From assembly GCF_030209435.1 (NCBI RefSeq), contig NZ_JARVRX010000003.1:620001-684000 (forward strand): a DNA stretch of 64,000 bases. The letters run 5' to 3'. Origin of the DNA: Mycolicibacterium sp. lyk4-40-TYG-92 (GTDB lineage: Bacteria > Actinomycetota > Actinomycetes > Mycobacteriales > Mycobacteriaceae). This document shows positions 18,073 to 26,141 of the stretch, one piece after another. Positions within the stretch are counted from its first letter, which is position 1. The number at the start of each line of letters is the position of its first letter. The notes below the pieces were generated by a model that was not told the DNA's origin, searched no databases, and was given only the letters and a program-made list of their open reading frames with translations. The translations under genes and the position numbers were made by a program.

Positions 18073-18590
18073 TACTCGCCGCGCAGGTAACGCGCGTTCG
18101 CCTCAGCCTCGGCCCCGGCTGCTTGATCCGACGTCGGCAAGTTCATGTATTCGTCCACGTAGTCACGGGCCGTGTGGCTATCGGCGCCTTGCCACATCAG
18201 CATGTCCTCAACGAGGGTCCGCTGACTGGCCTGGCCCTTCAGTCTGGCCAGCTCGGCGGTGGCGATGATTTCCCGAGCCAGTTCTGCCTCGTCGATGGAC
18301 GTCACGTGTGGTGCCAGCTCGATACTTTGTAGCCAGCCGCTGATGGTCGCTGTCGCGGTGACGGTCTCCGCGGCATTGGTCACGCTGACGGTGAGGACGA
18401 TCGGGGCTGTGGTGTCGTCGACTGGCATGGGAGCGCGTGCCGAGTCGGACATGTTGTCGGACTTTGCCGTCTGACGGTCGGTGTCGTCCGCTACGACATC
18501 GAAGTAGCTGGGAGGGGCGACGTAATCATCGAGGTCTCCGTCGATGTCGTCGGCCCAGTCGTCGTACTCGCCGGATCGGTCACTTTGCAA
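18069..18590 (-). CDS. YbaB/EbfC-like protein associated with an ESX-type gene
   Basis: The protein has about 173 residues. The start is uncertain: TTG 18590 has AGGGG six bases upstream and is where mycobacterial codon use begins, while ATG 18647 would add 19 residues without a clear site. The N-terminal third is acidic (EYDDWADDIDGDLDDYVAP) and looks disordered. The central and C-terminal part (TVTATATISGWLQSIEL, then DEAELAREIIATAELAR) resembles the strand-helix pattern of YbaB-fold proteins, some of which sit in ESX loci. The assignment is by pattern only. It diverges from the WXG100-like gene. Confidence 0.55.
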   Translation of the reverse strand: MQSDRSGEYDDWADDIDGDLDDYVAPPSYFDVVADDTDRQTAKSDNMSDSARAPMPVDDTTAPIVLTVSVTNAAETVTATATISGWLQSIELAPHVTSIDEAELAREIIATAELARLKGQASQRTLVEDMLMWQGADSHTARDYVDEYMNLPTSDQAAGAEAEANARYLRGEY

Positions 18591-18763
18591 CGTGGACCCC
18601 TGAGTGCTTTTTCGAATCCGAAGAGATTCTCCTGCCTGACATGACATTAGCAGCGCTGACAATTGCGGATCGCGGCGAATTTTGTGCTGATCAGGTATAC
18701 GCGGCGGCGTTAATGTTGATGAGTGGAGGCCGCAGAAGTGGTTATGGCGCGCAAGGGGGACGC

Positions 18764-19087
18764 ATGAGCGAATTGAAGGTCGATCCGGCCGAGATTCACT
18801 CATCAGGTGTCGAGGTGGGTGAGATTGCCGCGAGGACGAGATCGGCATTCGCCGACAGTGACACAGCGATTGCGTCCGCGCAGTCGGGTTGGGTAGGCAG
18901 ATCCGCCGGCGCACTTACGTCGTTGGCCGCGGATTGGCGGGAAGCGACGGCGTTGTATCCCAAGAACCTTGTCGAGCACGGTGAGAAGTTCGTCGACGCC
19001 GCAGAGAAACACGTTCAGTCCGACGAATCGGGGGCGGCCTTGGTAAGGAAAGCGGCCCCGGATATTGGGACCCGTTCGCGTAGCTGA
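18764..19087 (+). CDS. WXG100/EspC-like type VII secretion substrate
   Basis: The protein has 107 residues from ATG 18764, with a GGGGGA site just before it. Two amphipathic helices flank a W-x-G turn (SAQSGWVGRSAGAL), the signature of the Esx/DUF2580 fold. The N-terminal MSELKVDPAEIHSSGVEVGE matches EspC-like ESX-associated proteins. These helical hairpins are exported by type VII systems, often with a partner. No ESX core genes are in the window. The tail (ALVRKAAPDIGTRSRS) is basic. Confidence 0.75.
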   Translation: MSELKVDPAEIHSSGVEVGEIAARTRSAFADSDTAIASAQSGWVGRSAGALTSLAADWREATALYPKNLVEHGEKFVDAAEKHVQSDESGAALVRKAAPDIGTRSRS

Positions 19088-19120
19088 ACACCTTGCTTTG
19101 ACCGGCCGCCTCGATGCCGG

Positions 19121-19666
19121 TCAGCGGACGGGCGTCAGCCTGAAGTAGCCATAGATATGGACCTGCTCATCGATCGGCCCCGGCGTGACGGGCTGCTGTA
19201 AAGCGACGGCAAGGATTCGGTCGTTGGTGTTCGGTCGCCAGAACTTGCTGTCGCGTCGCCATAGGATGTAAGCAAAGTCGATTTCACGCTCGGGGGTTTG
19301 GCCGGCGCGATCCACCGAGTAGCCTGCCCTCTGCAGATATCCGCCGGCCTCGCTGCGAATCGAATCCCAGGCAAACCCGCCCTTGCCGGCCAGGAATCGG
19401 TTGTCGGCGACGACGTAGCCGGAATCGACTGTCGAAGCAAACTGCGTCAACGCCTGCTCGGCGCGGGTCCGGACCGCTGAATCAACACTGTCGATCGGAA
19501 GCGACGCTCCTCGCATCTGATATTTTTCGTACGGATAGGCGGGAATGTCCGCTAATGGCATGACCGGCCGCTGCGCAATTCGATACATCGTGATTCCTCC
19601 GGCGACAATAACGATGAATGCTACAACGGTGAAAACTGTCCACATCTTTTTCGTCGACCGTTTCAT
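19121..19666 (-). CDS. membrane-anchored hypothetical protein paired with a calpain-like remnant
   Basis: The protein has 181 residues. A basic MKRSTKK start and one membrane helix (about residues 9-27) leave roughly 150 residues outside the cytoplasm. The outer part ends in beta-rich HIYGYFRLTPVR. The start overlaps the upstream gene by four bases, so the two are co-translated. Third-position GC is lower than in neighbouring genes, suggesting acquisition. A cognate partner or immunity role for the upstream protein is a guess from position. No family recognised. Confidence 0.6.
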   Translation of the reverse strand: MKRSTKKMWTVFTVVAFIVIVAGGITMYRIAQRPVMPLADIPAYPYEKYQMRGASLPIDSVDSAVRTRAEQALTQFASTVDSGYVVADNRFLAGKGGFAWDSIRSEAGGYLQRAGYSVDRAGQTPEREIDFAYILWRRDSKFWRPNTNDRILAVALQQPVTPGPIDEQVHIYGYFRLTPVR

Positions 19667-20007
19667 CCTAGTGATCCAATATTGACGACGTTAGTGGGAT
19701 GATGCCCGTTGATGCCAGGTATTCCAGAACCGATGAGATCGCCAAGCCTTACAGTGACGATTGGATTCTCATTGTCGCTGTTCCATGGATTGCGTAGCGT
19801 GACTTGAGCGTCACTGCCTGTTCCGGTGATTTTTTCGACCATATATGCGTGGCTATTGTGTATCGGGCTGCCATCCGGCGTGCTTCCAATTGTTACCCTC
19901 CCACTATCGGCCTCCGCGGCCGCATTCGCGCGTGCGGTACTTGCCGCACCTACTGCAGTGAGCGAATCCGGATTCCATTTATCAACGTCTGCAATCGATA
20001 ACCCCAT
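19663..20007 (-). pseudogene. internally deleted ESX-type protein with calpain-like C terminus
   Basis: The frame has 114 residues. Residues 1-36 (MGLSIADVDKWNPDSLTAVG onward) match the leader of long mycobacterial ESX-associated proteins that normally continue into a helical domain. From about residue 37 the sequence jumps to SPIHNSHAYMVEKITG and VTLRNPWNSDNE. The HAY and NPW motifs correspond to the catalytic His and Asn of C2 (calpain-like) cysteine proteases. The Cys half of the catalytic domain and the helical domain are missing, which fits an in-frame deletion. Base composition is AT-richer than flanking genes. Confidence 0.5.
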
Positions 20008-20279
20008 CGTGCAGCCGGCCTAGGAGATGTTCTCAGCCGTTTTGCCGATTGGACTCGCCCCAAAATCAGCAGCTATGTCGCAGACCGCCGCTGTGGAGAT
20101 GAACTTCTCACCCACACGCCCCCAGTGCAGTCGACACTAGACCCTCAACCGAGCCTAACCCGGCCCGTTGGGCCCGACTTGCACCAATTTGGGACCAGTC
20201 GGCAGACCCTTCGGCCACATATCTCTTGACGCAAATAGTTTCTGAGGCTGCGTCTTTCACTCCATCAAGGATCCGGTTG
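20008..20279. other. gene-poor gap upstream of the calpain-like remnant
   Basis: Only a doubtful 31-codon reverse frame (20020-20115, GTG start, ending in GASPIGKTAENIS) is visible. Its GGGGG stretch is too close to the start for a good ribosome-binding site. It may be a further gene remnant. Nothing else was recognised. Confidence 0.3.
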
Positions 20280-20711
20280 TCAGACCTCGTCGGAGAAATC
20301 GGCCGTGAGCCACCGGTCGGGGCGGATGGTGAACAAGACGGTGGGAACGCCGGCCATCGAACGGACGAACTCGCGCCCGGCTTCTTCGCCCAGATAGCGG
20401 ATCGCGATGGCTTCCCGCGCGTCCTCCGGCGCGGGTGTGGCGGTGTCGACGACCGAGCCTTCGACGATCACGTACTGGTACGGCGGCTCTTCCCGCTGGA
20501 CCACCAGGGAGACCACGCCTGCCTGCTCGATCAACTTCGCCTTGCGGCTGCCGGCGCCGGTGTTGACCCGGATCAGTCCGTCGGGGGTGTAGTCGTACCA
20601 GATGGGGACGCTTGACGGCGGTCGGCCGTCTCCGGCGGCCACGGACAGCACCGCTACGTGCTTGTCGGCGAGGAACTGTTCGCGCTCTGCTTCGGTCAGG
20701 TTTCTCGGCAT
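20280..20711 (-). CDS. PPOX-class F420-dependent / pyridoxamine oxidase-fold protein
   Basis: The protein has 143 residues with the split-barrel flavin-binding fold. The pattern is LADKHVAVLSVAAGDGRPPSS, then VPIWYDYTPDGLIRV, then the TGAGSRKAKLIEQ cofactor loop and a C-terminal RPDRWLTADF. Small mycobacterial members mostly bind F420 and reduce biliverdin, fatty acids or xenobiotics. The substrate is not predictable. It sits 28 bases downstream of the polymerase IV stop on the same strand, so co-transcription is possible. Confidence 0.85.
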   Translation of the reverse strand: MPRNLTEAEREQFLADKHVAVLSVAAGDGRPPSSVPIWYDYTPDGLIRVNTGAGSRKAKLIEQAGVVSLVVQREEPPYQYVIVEGSVVDTATPAPEDAREAIAIRYLGEEAGREFVRSMAGVPTVLFTIRPDRWLTADFSDEV

Positions 20712-20739
20712 GAACCCGGCAACATCGCGTCGTCCCGCG

Positions 20740-21954
20740 CTATTCCGGCAGCATCGGCATTTCCCAGCCGGGGTCCTTGCCGACGAGCACCCCGCGGGTC
20801 AGGCAGGCGTTGCCGAACTTCTGACGCACCAGGTCGACGGCGCAGTCCACCGCGGCGGTGTCGGGCTCGCCATCGAAGGGCAACTCGAGCTGTTCGGTAC
20901 CGGCCGTGTCGACATTCGACACCGCGAACCCCATCAACGTCAGTCCGTGTTCGGCGATGAGCGGCCCTGCCGCGGCCACCAATCCACGTGCGGCCGTGAG
21001 GATTTCCTCGGTCGATGCGGTGGCCCGGCGCATGGTGTGGGAACGCGTGGCGCGGCTGTAGTCGTCGAACCGCAGCCGCAGGACCACTGTGCGGCCGGTC
21101 CGCCCGCTGCTGCGCATGCGGCGGGTGATGCGGTCGACCAGGTTGATGATCATGGCATCGATGTCGTTGTCGGACATGGTGTTTCCACGACGCCCGACCG
21201 CGCGCTGGGCGCCGACAGAGCGACGTCGCACACCGGTGGTGACGCGTCTGCGGTCGATGTTGTGCGACAACGCGAACAGTTGGCGTCCCATGGCCGCGCC
21301 CACCATGGCGCCCAGTGCCGACTCGGTCAGGGCCGCGACGTCGGCGACGGTCTCGACGCCGTGTTCGCGGAGTTTCTCCGCGGTCTTGGCGCCGACGCCC
21401 CAGAGGTGTTGCACGGGAAGCGGATGCAGGAACGCCAGCTCGCGGTCCGGTGGTACCAGCAGTAGTCCGTCGGGCTTGGCTTCGCGGCTCGCGACCTTCG
21501 CCAGAAACTTGGTGCGGGCGATTCCGACGGTGATCGGCAGTCCCACGCGCTCCCGGACCGCCTCGCGCAATGCCGCGCCGATCTGCACCGGGGTGCCGGA
21601 CACCCGGCCGAGACCGCTGACGTCGAGGAAGGCCTCGTCGACCGACAGCGGCTCGACGAGCGGCGTGGTGTCATGGAAGACCTTGAAGACCTCACGGCTC
21701 GCCTCTGAATAGGCAGACATCCGCGGGGGCACAACGATGGCCTGGGGGCACAGGCTCCGCGCCTGGTGCCCACCCATCGCGGTGCGCACGCCGAACGCCT
21801 TGGCCTCGTAGCTGGCGGCGAGCACGACGCCGGCGCCGACGATCACGGGGCGGCGGCGCAGCGCAGGATCGTCGCGCTGCTCGACCGAGGCATAGAACGA
21901 GTCGAGGTCGGCGTGCAGGATGGCTGCCCCGGCGTGTGCTTGGACGTCCAACAC
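20740..21954 (-). CDS. dinB: DNA polymerase IV (Y-family, DinB)
   Basis: This error-prone translesion polymerase has about 404 residues. Catalytic motifs are ILHADLDSFYASVE near the N terminus and LSVDEAFLDVSG near residue 100. The thumb (KFLAKVASREAKPDG), HhH (LWGVGAKTAEKL) and little-finger domains follow in order. A C-terminal EQLELPFDGE stretch fits a beta-clamp binding motif. The start is ambiguous between GTG 21954 and GTG 21972. I prefer 21954 because the upstream one lies inside the SOS-like dyad. The box overlapping its promoter suggests LexA control. Confidence 0.92.
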   Translation of the reverse strand: MLDVQAHAGAAILHADLDSFYASVEQRDDPALRRRPVIVGAGVVLAASYEAKAFGVRTAMGGHQARSLCPQAIVVPPRMSAYSEASREVFKVFHDTTPLVEPLSVDEAFLDVSGLGRVSGTPVQIGAALREAVRERVGLPITVGIARTKFLAKVASREAKPDGLLLVPPDRELAFLHPLPVQHLWGVGAKTAEKLREHGVETVADVAALTESALGAMVGAAMGRQLFALSHNIDRRRVTTGVRRRSVGAQRAVGRRGNTMSDNDIDAMIINLVDRITRRMRSSGRTGRTVVLRLRFDDYSRATRSHTMRRATASTEEILTAARGLVAAAGPLIAEHGLTLMGFAVSNVDTAGTEQLELPFDGEPDTAAVDCAVDLVRQKFGNACLTRGVLVGKDPGWEMPMLPE

Positions 21955-21962
21955 CAGCCTAG

Positions 21963-21989
21963 TTTCGCACACATGTTCGATGTGCGAAA
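21963..21989 (-). promoter_or_regulatory. SOS-like (LexA) box and dyad at the dinB promoter
   Basis: On the minus strand 21980-21965 reads TCGAACATGTGTGCGA, one base off the mycobacterial SOS consensus TCGAAC-4-GTTCGA. It lies inside a wider perfect dyad, TTTCGCACA (21963-21971) with TGTGCGAAA (21981-21989). Its position immediately upstream of the dinB start is that expected for a repressor site. Confidence 0.6.
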
Positions 21990-21991
21990 GG

Positions 21992-22627
21992 TCAGCTGCC
22001 GTAAATGCTGGTCAACCAGATGTGGGTGAGGGTGTTGACGACGTCGTCGTGCGCGACGGCCCCGGGCTCGCCGGTCAGGGTGGCCATGATCATGCGTTCG
22101 TTCATCAGGTTCAGCGAAGTTGCGAGGTCCCGGGCGGGCAGGGTGTCCGGTGCGGCGCCGCGTGAGCGCTCCGCGGCGATCAGTGCGGCGGTGAGGTTGA
22201 TCCACTTCTGCATCAGGCCGGCCCAGAACTCCCGAAGTTCGGGCACTGCCCGCACCGCTTCGACGCCGGCCCGCGCGGTGGCCGGGTGGGACCCGAATGA
22301 GCTGAAGAAGATCTCGATGCCGTGCCGGATGGCCTTCTTGGGGTCGGTCGGCATGTCTTCCAGCGCGCCGTCGAAGCCGGTGTCGGCGCGCTTGATCAGT
22401 GGATCGAGCAGCGACAGCAGTACCGCTTCCTTGGACGCGAAGTAGAAGTAGAAGGTCGGGCGGGAGATGCCGGCGCCTTTGGCCAGGTCATCGACGGAAA
22501 TTTCCGAGAAGGAGCGCTGCTCCAGCAGGGCGGTCGCGGTGGCCAGGATGGCCGCTTCGCGCTCGTCGCCAGAAGGTCGTGCCGCGCGTCGGCCGCGGGG
22601 TGCGCGGCTCGCGCTGGCGGTGGTCAT
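21992..22627 (-). CDS. ethR: TetR-family repressor EthR
   Basis: The protein has 211 residues from ATG 22627. The N-terminal helix-turn-helix with SVDDLAKGAGISRPTFYFYF and SKEAVLLSLLD is nearly that of the EthR I know from M. tuberculosis. The C-terminal half retains LMQKWINLTAALI and the tail HIWLTSIYGS. EthR represses the divergent monooxygenase gene ethA and thereby affects activation of ethionamide-type prodrugs; its natural ligand is unsettled. The 78-base gap to ethA contains the expected tandem operator. Confidence 0.95.
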   Translation of the reverse strand: MTTASASRAPRGRRAARPSGDEREAAILATATALLEQRSFSEISVDDLAKGAGISRPTFYFYFASKEAVLLSLLDPLIKRADTGFDGALEDMPTDPKKAIRHGIEIFFSSFGSHPATARAGVEAVRAVPELREFWAGLMQKWINLTAALIAAERSRGAAPDTLPARDLATSLNLMNERMIMATLTGEPGAVAHDDVVNTLTHIWLTSIYGS

Positions 22628-22655
22628 AGCGTCGATGGTAGCCGGAAGGCGCAGT

Positions 22656-22695
22656 TTTCGACAGACCGTTGACGTTGTCGACACTGTGTTGATAC
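22656..22695. promoter_or_regulatory. EthR operator between ethR and ethA
   Basis: Two 20-base direct repeats are present: TCGACA at 22658 and 22678, each followed four bases later by GTTGA at 22668 and 22688. This matches the TCGACA/GTTGA repeat pattern of the known ethA-ethR operator, on which several EthR dimers assemble. The site leaves only about ten bases before the ethA start. Confidence 0.8.
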
Positions 22696-22705
22696 CGTCG
22701 GTACC

Positions 22706-24175
22706 ATGATCGAACACTTCGATGTTGTCATCGTCGGTGCCGGTATCTCCGGCATCAGCACCGCCTGGCACCTCCAGGACCGCTGCCCCACCAAGAGCTA
22801 CGTGATCCTGGAGCGCCGGGAGAACATCGGTGGCACCTGGGACCTGTTCAAATACCCCGGCATCCGCTCGGACTCCGACATGTTCACCCTCGGCTTCCGG
22901 TTCAAGCCGTGGGAGTCGGCCAAGTCGATCGCCGACGGCCAGTCGATCTGGAACTACATCAACGAGGCCGCCGACGAGAACGGCATCCGTCAGCACATCC
23001 GCACCGGTCAGCACGTCACCTCGGTGGACTGGTCGGACGCCGAGAACCGCTGGACCATCAACATCACCGCCGGTGGCGAGGAAAAGCAGATCACCGCGTC
23101 GTTCCTGTCGGTGTGCAGCGGCTACTACAACTACGACGAGGGCTACTCGCCCGAGTTCCCCGGCGCGGCCGACTTCAAGGGTCAGATCGTGCATCCGCAA
23201 CACTGGCCCGAGGATCTGGACTACACCGGCAAGAACGTCGTCGTGATCGGTTCCGGCGCAACGGCTGTCACGCTGATCCCGTCACTGGTGAACGGCGGCG
23301 TCGGGCACGTGACCATGCTGCAGCGCTCGCCCACCTACATCGGCGCGCTGCCGCTGGAGGACCCGGTGGCCAAGCAGACGAACAAGTACCTGCCGAAGCA
23401 CCTGGCGCACTTCGCAAACCGTTGGAAGCAGATCGGTTACAGCACCGCGCAGTACCAGCTGGCCCGCAAGTTCCCGGCCGTGTTCAAGAAGGCGCTGCGC
23501 CAGATGGCGACCCGCCGCCTGCCTGAGGGCTTCGACTACGACAAGCACTTCAGCCCGCGCTACAACCCGTGGGACGAGCGAGTCTGCTTGGCGCCCAACG
23601 GCGATCTGTTCAAGGCCATCCGCTCCGGCAAGGCCGGCGTCGTCACCGACACCATCGAGACCTTCACCGAGAACGGCATCAAGCTGACCTCCGGCGAGGA
23701 GCTGCAGGCCGACATCATCGTCACCGCAACGGGTTTGAACATGCAGCTGTTCGGTGGCGCGACCGCCAACCGCAACGGTGAGCCGATCGACCTGCCCTCG
23801 TGCATGACCTACAAGGGCCTCATGCTGTCGGGCGTACCGAACATGGCGATCACTTTCGGCTACACCAACGCGTCCTGGACGCTCAAGGCCGACCTGGTGT
23901 CCGAGTTCATCTGCCGTGTACTGAACTACATGGACGCCAACGGATTTGACCGCGTCGAGGCGCAGCACCCCGGCGACAGCGTGGACGAGCTGCCGTTCAT
24001 GGACTTCACCCCCGGCTACTTCAAGCGCGCCATGGACAGCCTGCCCAAGTCGGGTTCGGAAGCGCCCTGGAAGCTCAAGCAGAACTACTTCTTCGACATG
24101 CGGACCATCCGGTACGGCAAGGTCGACGAGCAGGCCCTGCAGTTCACGAAGCACCGGGTTGCCGTGAACGCCTAA
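22706..24175 (+). CDS. ethA: FAD-containing Baeyer-Villiger monooxygenase EthA
   Basis: The protein has 489 residues. It carries the FAD motif VIVGAGISGIS at residue 8, then GGTWDLFKYPGIRSDSD. The Baeyer-Villiger fingerprint FKGQIVHPQHWP fits FxGxxxHxxxW, and the NADPH motif is VVIGSGATAVTL. Sequence and the divergent EthR make the orthology firm. The enzyme oxidises ketones to esters and S-oxidises thioamide drugs such as ethionamide. A long bidirectional terminator follows the stop. Confidence 0.95.
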   Translation: MIEHFDVVIVGAGISGISTAWHLQDRCPTKSYVILERRENIGGTWDLFKYPGIRSDSDMFTLGFRFKPWESAKSIADGQSIWNYINEAADENGIRQHIRTGQHVTSVDWSDAENRWTINITAGGEEKQITASFLSVCSGYYNYDEGYSPEFPGAADFKGQIVHPQHWPEDLDYTGKNVVVIGSGATAVTLIPSLVNGGVGHVTMLQRSPTYIGALPLEDPVAKQTNKYLPKHLAHFANRWKQIGYSTAQYQLARKFPAVFKKALRQMATRRLPEGFDYDKHFSPRYNPWDERVCLAPNGDLFKAIRSGKAGVVTDTIETFTENGIKLTSGEELQADIIVTATGLNMQLFGGATANRNGEPIDLPSCMTYKGLMLSGVPNMAITFGYTNASWTLKADLVSEFICRVLNYMDANGFDRVEAQHPGDSVDELPFMDFTPGYFKRAMDSLPKSGSEAPWKLKQNYFFDMRTIRYGKVDEQALQFTKHRVAVNA

Positions 24176-24184
24176 TTCACTGCC

Positions 24185-24240
24185 GAGCAGACGCGAAAAC
24201 CCCCAAAATCGCTGCATTTTGGGGGTTTTCGCGTCTGCTC
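24185..24240. terminator. bidirectional terminator between ethA and rraA
   Basis: A perfect 25-bp stem (24185-24209 with 24216-24240) and six-base loop include AAAAC5AAAA on one arm. It sits between convergent genes and gives a U-containing stretch on both strands. Confidence 0.85.
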
Positions 24241-24293
24241 GCGGGGCGATACGGGCTGGAAGGTTCCCGCGACAAGGACACGCCAGTAGCCCG

Positions 24294-24773
24294 TCAGGGC
24301 GTCACGACGACGATGCCGTCTTCGTCGCAGTAGGCGATGTCGCCGGGGACGAAGGTGACGCCGCCGAAGGTCACCTCGACGTCGCGTTCACCCGCGCCGG
24401 TCTTGGTGCCCTTGCGGGGGTTGGTGCCGAGCGCCTTGATGCCGACGTCGATGGTGCGCAGTGTCGACGCGTCGCGCACCGGTCCATTGACGATGACGCC
24501 CGACCAACCGTTGTCGTGGGCCAGGCCGGCGATGATGTCGCCGACGAGGGCGGTGTGCAGTGAGCCGTCGCCGTCGACCACCAGGACGCCGCCGTCGCCC
24601 GGCGTCGACAGGATCGACTTGAGCAGAGCGTTGTCCTGGAAGCACTTCACCGTGGTGATGCGGCCGGCGAACATGATCTGACCGCCGTAGTTCTGCAACT
24701 GCAGATCGCAACTGCGGACGTCGGGATAGATCTCGTCGACGAGGTCGGCGGTGGCGCGGGGTTCGATGGTCAC
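24294..24773 (-). CDS. rraA: RraA family protein
   Basis: The protein has 159 residues with the swivelling-domain pattern of Rra[16 protein letters not shown], then [31 protein letters not shown] and a C-terminal [15 protein letters not shown]. In E. coli RraA inhibits RNase E. Actinobacterial homologs may instead be aldolases of the HMG/CHA type and were once misnamed MenG. The VNGPVRD loop with Arg-Asp fits the aldolase metal and substrate site, so either role is open. It is the third gene after the coiled-coil and hns genes. Confidence 0.85.
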   Translation of the reverse strand: MTIEPRATADLVDEIYPDVRSCDLQLQNYGGQIMFAGRITTVKCFQDNALLKSILSTPGDGGVLVVDGDGSLHTALVGDIIAGLAHDNGWSGVIVNGPVRDASTLRTIDVGIKALGTNPRKGTKTGAGERDVEVTFGGVTFVPGDIAYCDEDGIVVVTP

Positions 24774-24797
24774 GCGCCGATTATCTCAGGGGCGGTG

Positions 24798-25226
24798 TCA
24801 GCCTGCGGCGCGGCGTCGGGCCAGCAGCACGACGAGCAGAGCCAGCACGCTCGCGGCGAGCACCACGGTGACCGGCACCGGCGAGCGCTGCGGTACGGGC
24901 GGAGTCAGGTTGAGCACGGGCAGCGGTGCGGGCGCTTGGGGCTCGGGTGCCGGGGGTTGGGGAGCAGGAGATTCGGAAGCCGGAGGCGCGGGTTGCGCTG
25001 GTGGCGCGACCTTCGGGGGAGCCTTCTTCGCGGGCGCTTTCTTGGCCGGGGCAGTGGTGGCGGCCTTCTTGGCCGGCGTTTTCTTCGCCGGCACCTTCTT
25101 TACAGCGGCCTTCTTCGCCGGGGTTTTCTTCGCCGGGGCTTTCTTGGCTGGAGTCTTGTCGGCCGGCGTCCCCTTGGCGGGGACGCGGGGCTCCGACTCG
25201 TCCGGGGGACTCTGCTCGTCTGCCAT
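24798..25226 (-). CDS. hns: Hns-like PAKK-repeat nucleoid protein with C-terminal membrane anchor
   Basis: The protein has 142 residues. After an acidic, Pro-rich start come about eight PAKK/APAKKA-type repeats (roughly residues 22-72), as in histone H1-like tails, then a Pro-rich linker. One membrane helix (VTVVLAASVLALLVVLLA) and a short basic tail end the protein. This architecture and the position between the rraA and coiled-coil genes match the M. tuberculosis hns (Rv3852). It probably binds DNA and holds it near the membrane. Confidence 0.85.
   Translation of the reverse strand: MADEQSPPDESEPRVPAKGTPADKTPAKKAPAKKTPAKKAAVKKVPAKKTPAKKAATTAPAKKAPAKKAPPKVAPPAQPAPPASESPAPQPPAPEPQAPAPLPVLNLTPPVPQRSPVPVTVVLAASVLALLVVLLARRRAAG
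24999..25170 (-). repeat. PAKK-coding degenerate repeats in hns
   Basis: Imperfect 15-to-30-base units encode lysine/alanine/proline motifs. They are prone to slippage and vary in number between species. Confidence 0.7.
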
Positions 25227-25243
25227 GCGGGTGCTCCTCCGGG

Positions 25244-25900
25244 TTACGACACTCCGAGGCGGGCCAGGACGTCTGCGTCGATGCCGTTGAGCTGGCTCTC
25301 GATGGCTGCGTGTGCGGTCCGCCGCTGCGGGGCCGGCATGTTCTCCGCGGCAGTCACCGCGGCGGACAGGTCGGCCAGCTTGCTCGACAGCGATGCCACG
25401 AACTGTTTGGTCTCGGCATCCTTGGGCTTGTTCTCGGCCACCTGGCGCAGCGAGCGCTCAGCGCCGGCGATCCGGGCGGACAGCGCGCCGCCGGCGCCGG
25501 AGAACTGCCCGATCTGGCTCAGCGGAACACCCAGCTGATCCGCGCGGCGCTGGTCGATGAGGCCGCGTGCGGCAATGGCGGCGCGGTACGCCACAGGCAC
25601 GACAACAGGGGTGAGGATTCGTGAGACCAGCAGCAGCCGGCGAATCTTGGTCGGCGACAGGAGCTTGCCCTCACGGACGGTCTGCAGCTGCGCTTCAGCA
25701 ACCTTGAGTGCCATCTTGTCGCTGTCCCGCTGTGCTTTGACGCCGGCGCGGTCCCGTTTCGTTTGCCGACGGCCGTCAGCCTTGATGCGCCGGGCCTCAT
25801 TCTTGGCAGACAGCCGGGCCTCGAGTTTTGCCTTCGCCTTGATCGCCTTCGCCTCGGCGCGGCGGGTTGCCCGGCTCTTGCGTCGCTTGAACAGGCCCAT
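25244..25900 (-). CDS. coiled-coil hypothetical protein of the hns operon (DUF6474-like)
   Basis: The protein has 218 residues, the same length as I recall for Rv3850. Residues 1-75 are a very basic Ala/Lys/Arg helix (RRAEAKAIKAKAKLEARLSA and similar), probably coiled coil or RNA/DNA-binding. A hydrophobic segment (ILTPVVVPVAYRAAIAA) lies near residue 100. The C-terminal half is helical and acidic-amphipathic. It is separated from hns by 17 bases and is first in a three-gene minus-strand operon. The function is unknown. Confidence 0.85.
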   Translation of the reverse strand: MGLFKRRKSRATRRAEAKAIKAKAKLEARLSAKNEARRIKADGRRQTKRDRAGVKAQRDSDKMALKVAEAQLQTVREGKLLSPTKIRRLLLVSRILTPVVVPVAYRAAIAARGLIDQRRADQLGVPLSQIGQFSGAGGALSARIAGAERSLRQVAENKPKDAETKQFVASLSSKLADLSAAVTAAENMPAPQRRTAHAAIESQLNGIDADVLARLGVS

Positions 25901-26012
25901 TCCGGCTGACCTCCCGGTCGTCTCGACACGTGTGCACGATCTTGCTGCGATGGTGACGTCACCTTATCGTCCGTGGCCCGGAATCGGGCACCGGGTCGCG
26001 GGTCGAATTCCG

Positions 26013-26044
26013 CCACAATTCCAGGGTGGAATTTCCCACAATTC
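26013..26044. promoter_or_regulatory. palindrome and direct repeats upstream of the secreted low-complexity gene
   Basis: AATTCCA-GGG-TGGAATT at 26017-26033 is a perfect dyad. CCACAATTC is repeated at 26013 and 26036, 23 bases apart. It lies about 100 bases before the gene at 26142 and is AT-rich. A regulator site is likely. Confidence 0.45.
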
Positions 26045-26141
26045 TGGCTACTTTATCCAGCAAACAAAGTCCGGCGGCTGTGCGACAATTATTCCGAATT
26101 CATCGGAGCGGGTTTTTCATGCCATGAAAGCGGAGGGGACG

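Noticed and set aside
24798..25226. Calling the PAKK protein HBHA or HupB
   Set aside because: It is short with a C-terminal membrane helix and lacks the HU domain, fitting Rv3852-type Hns.
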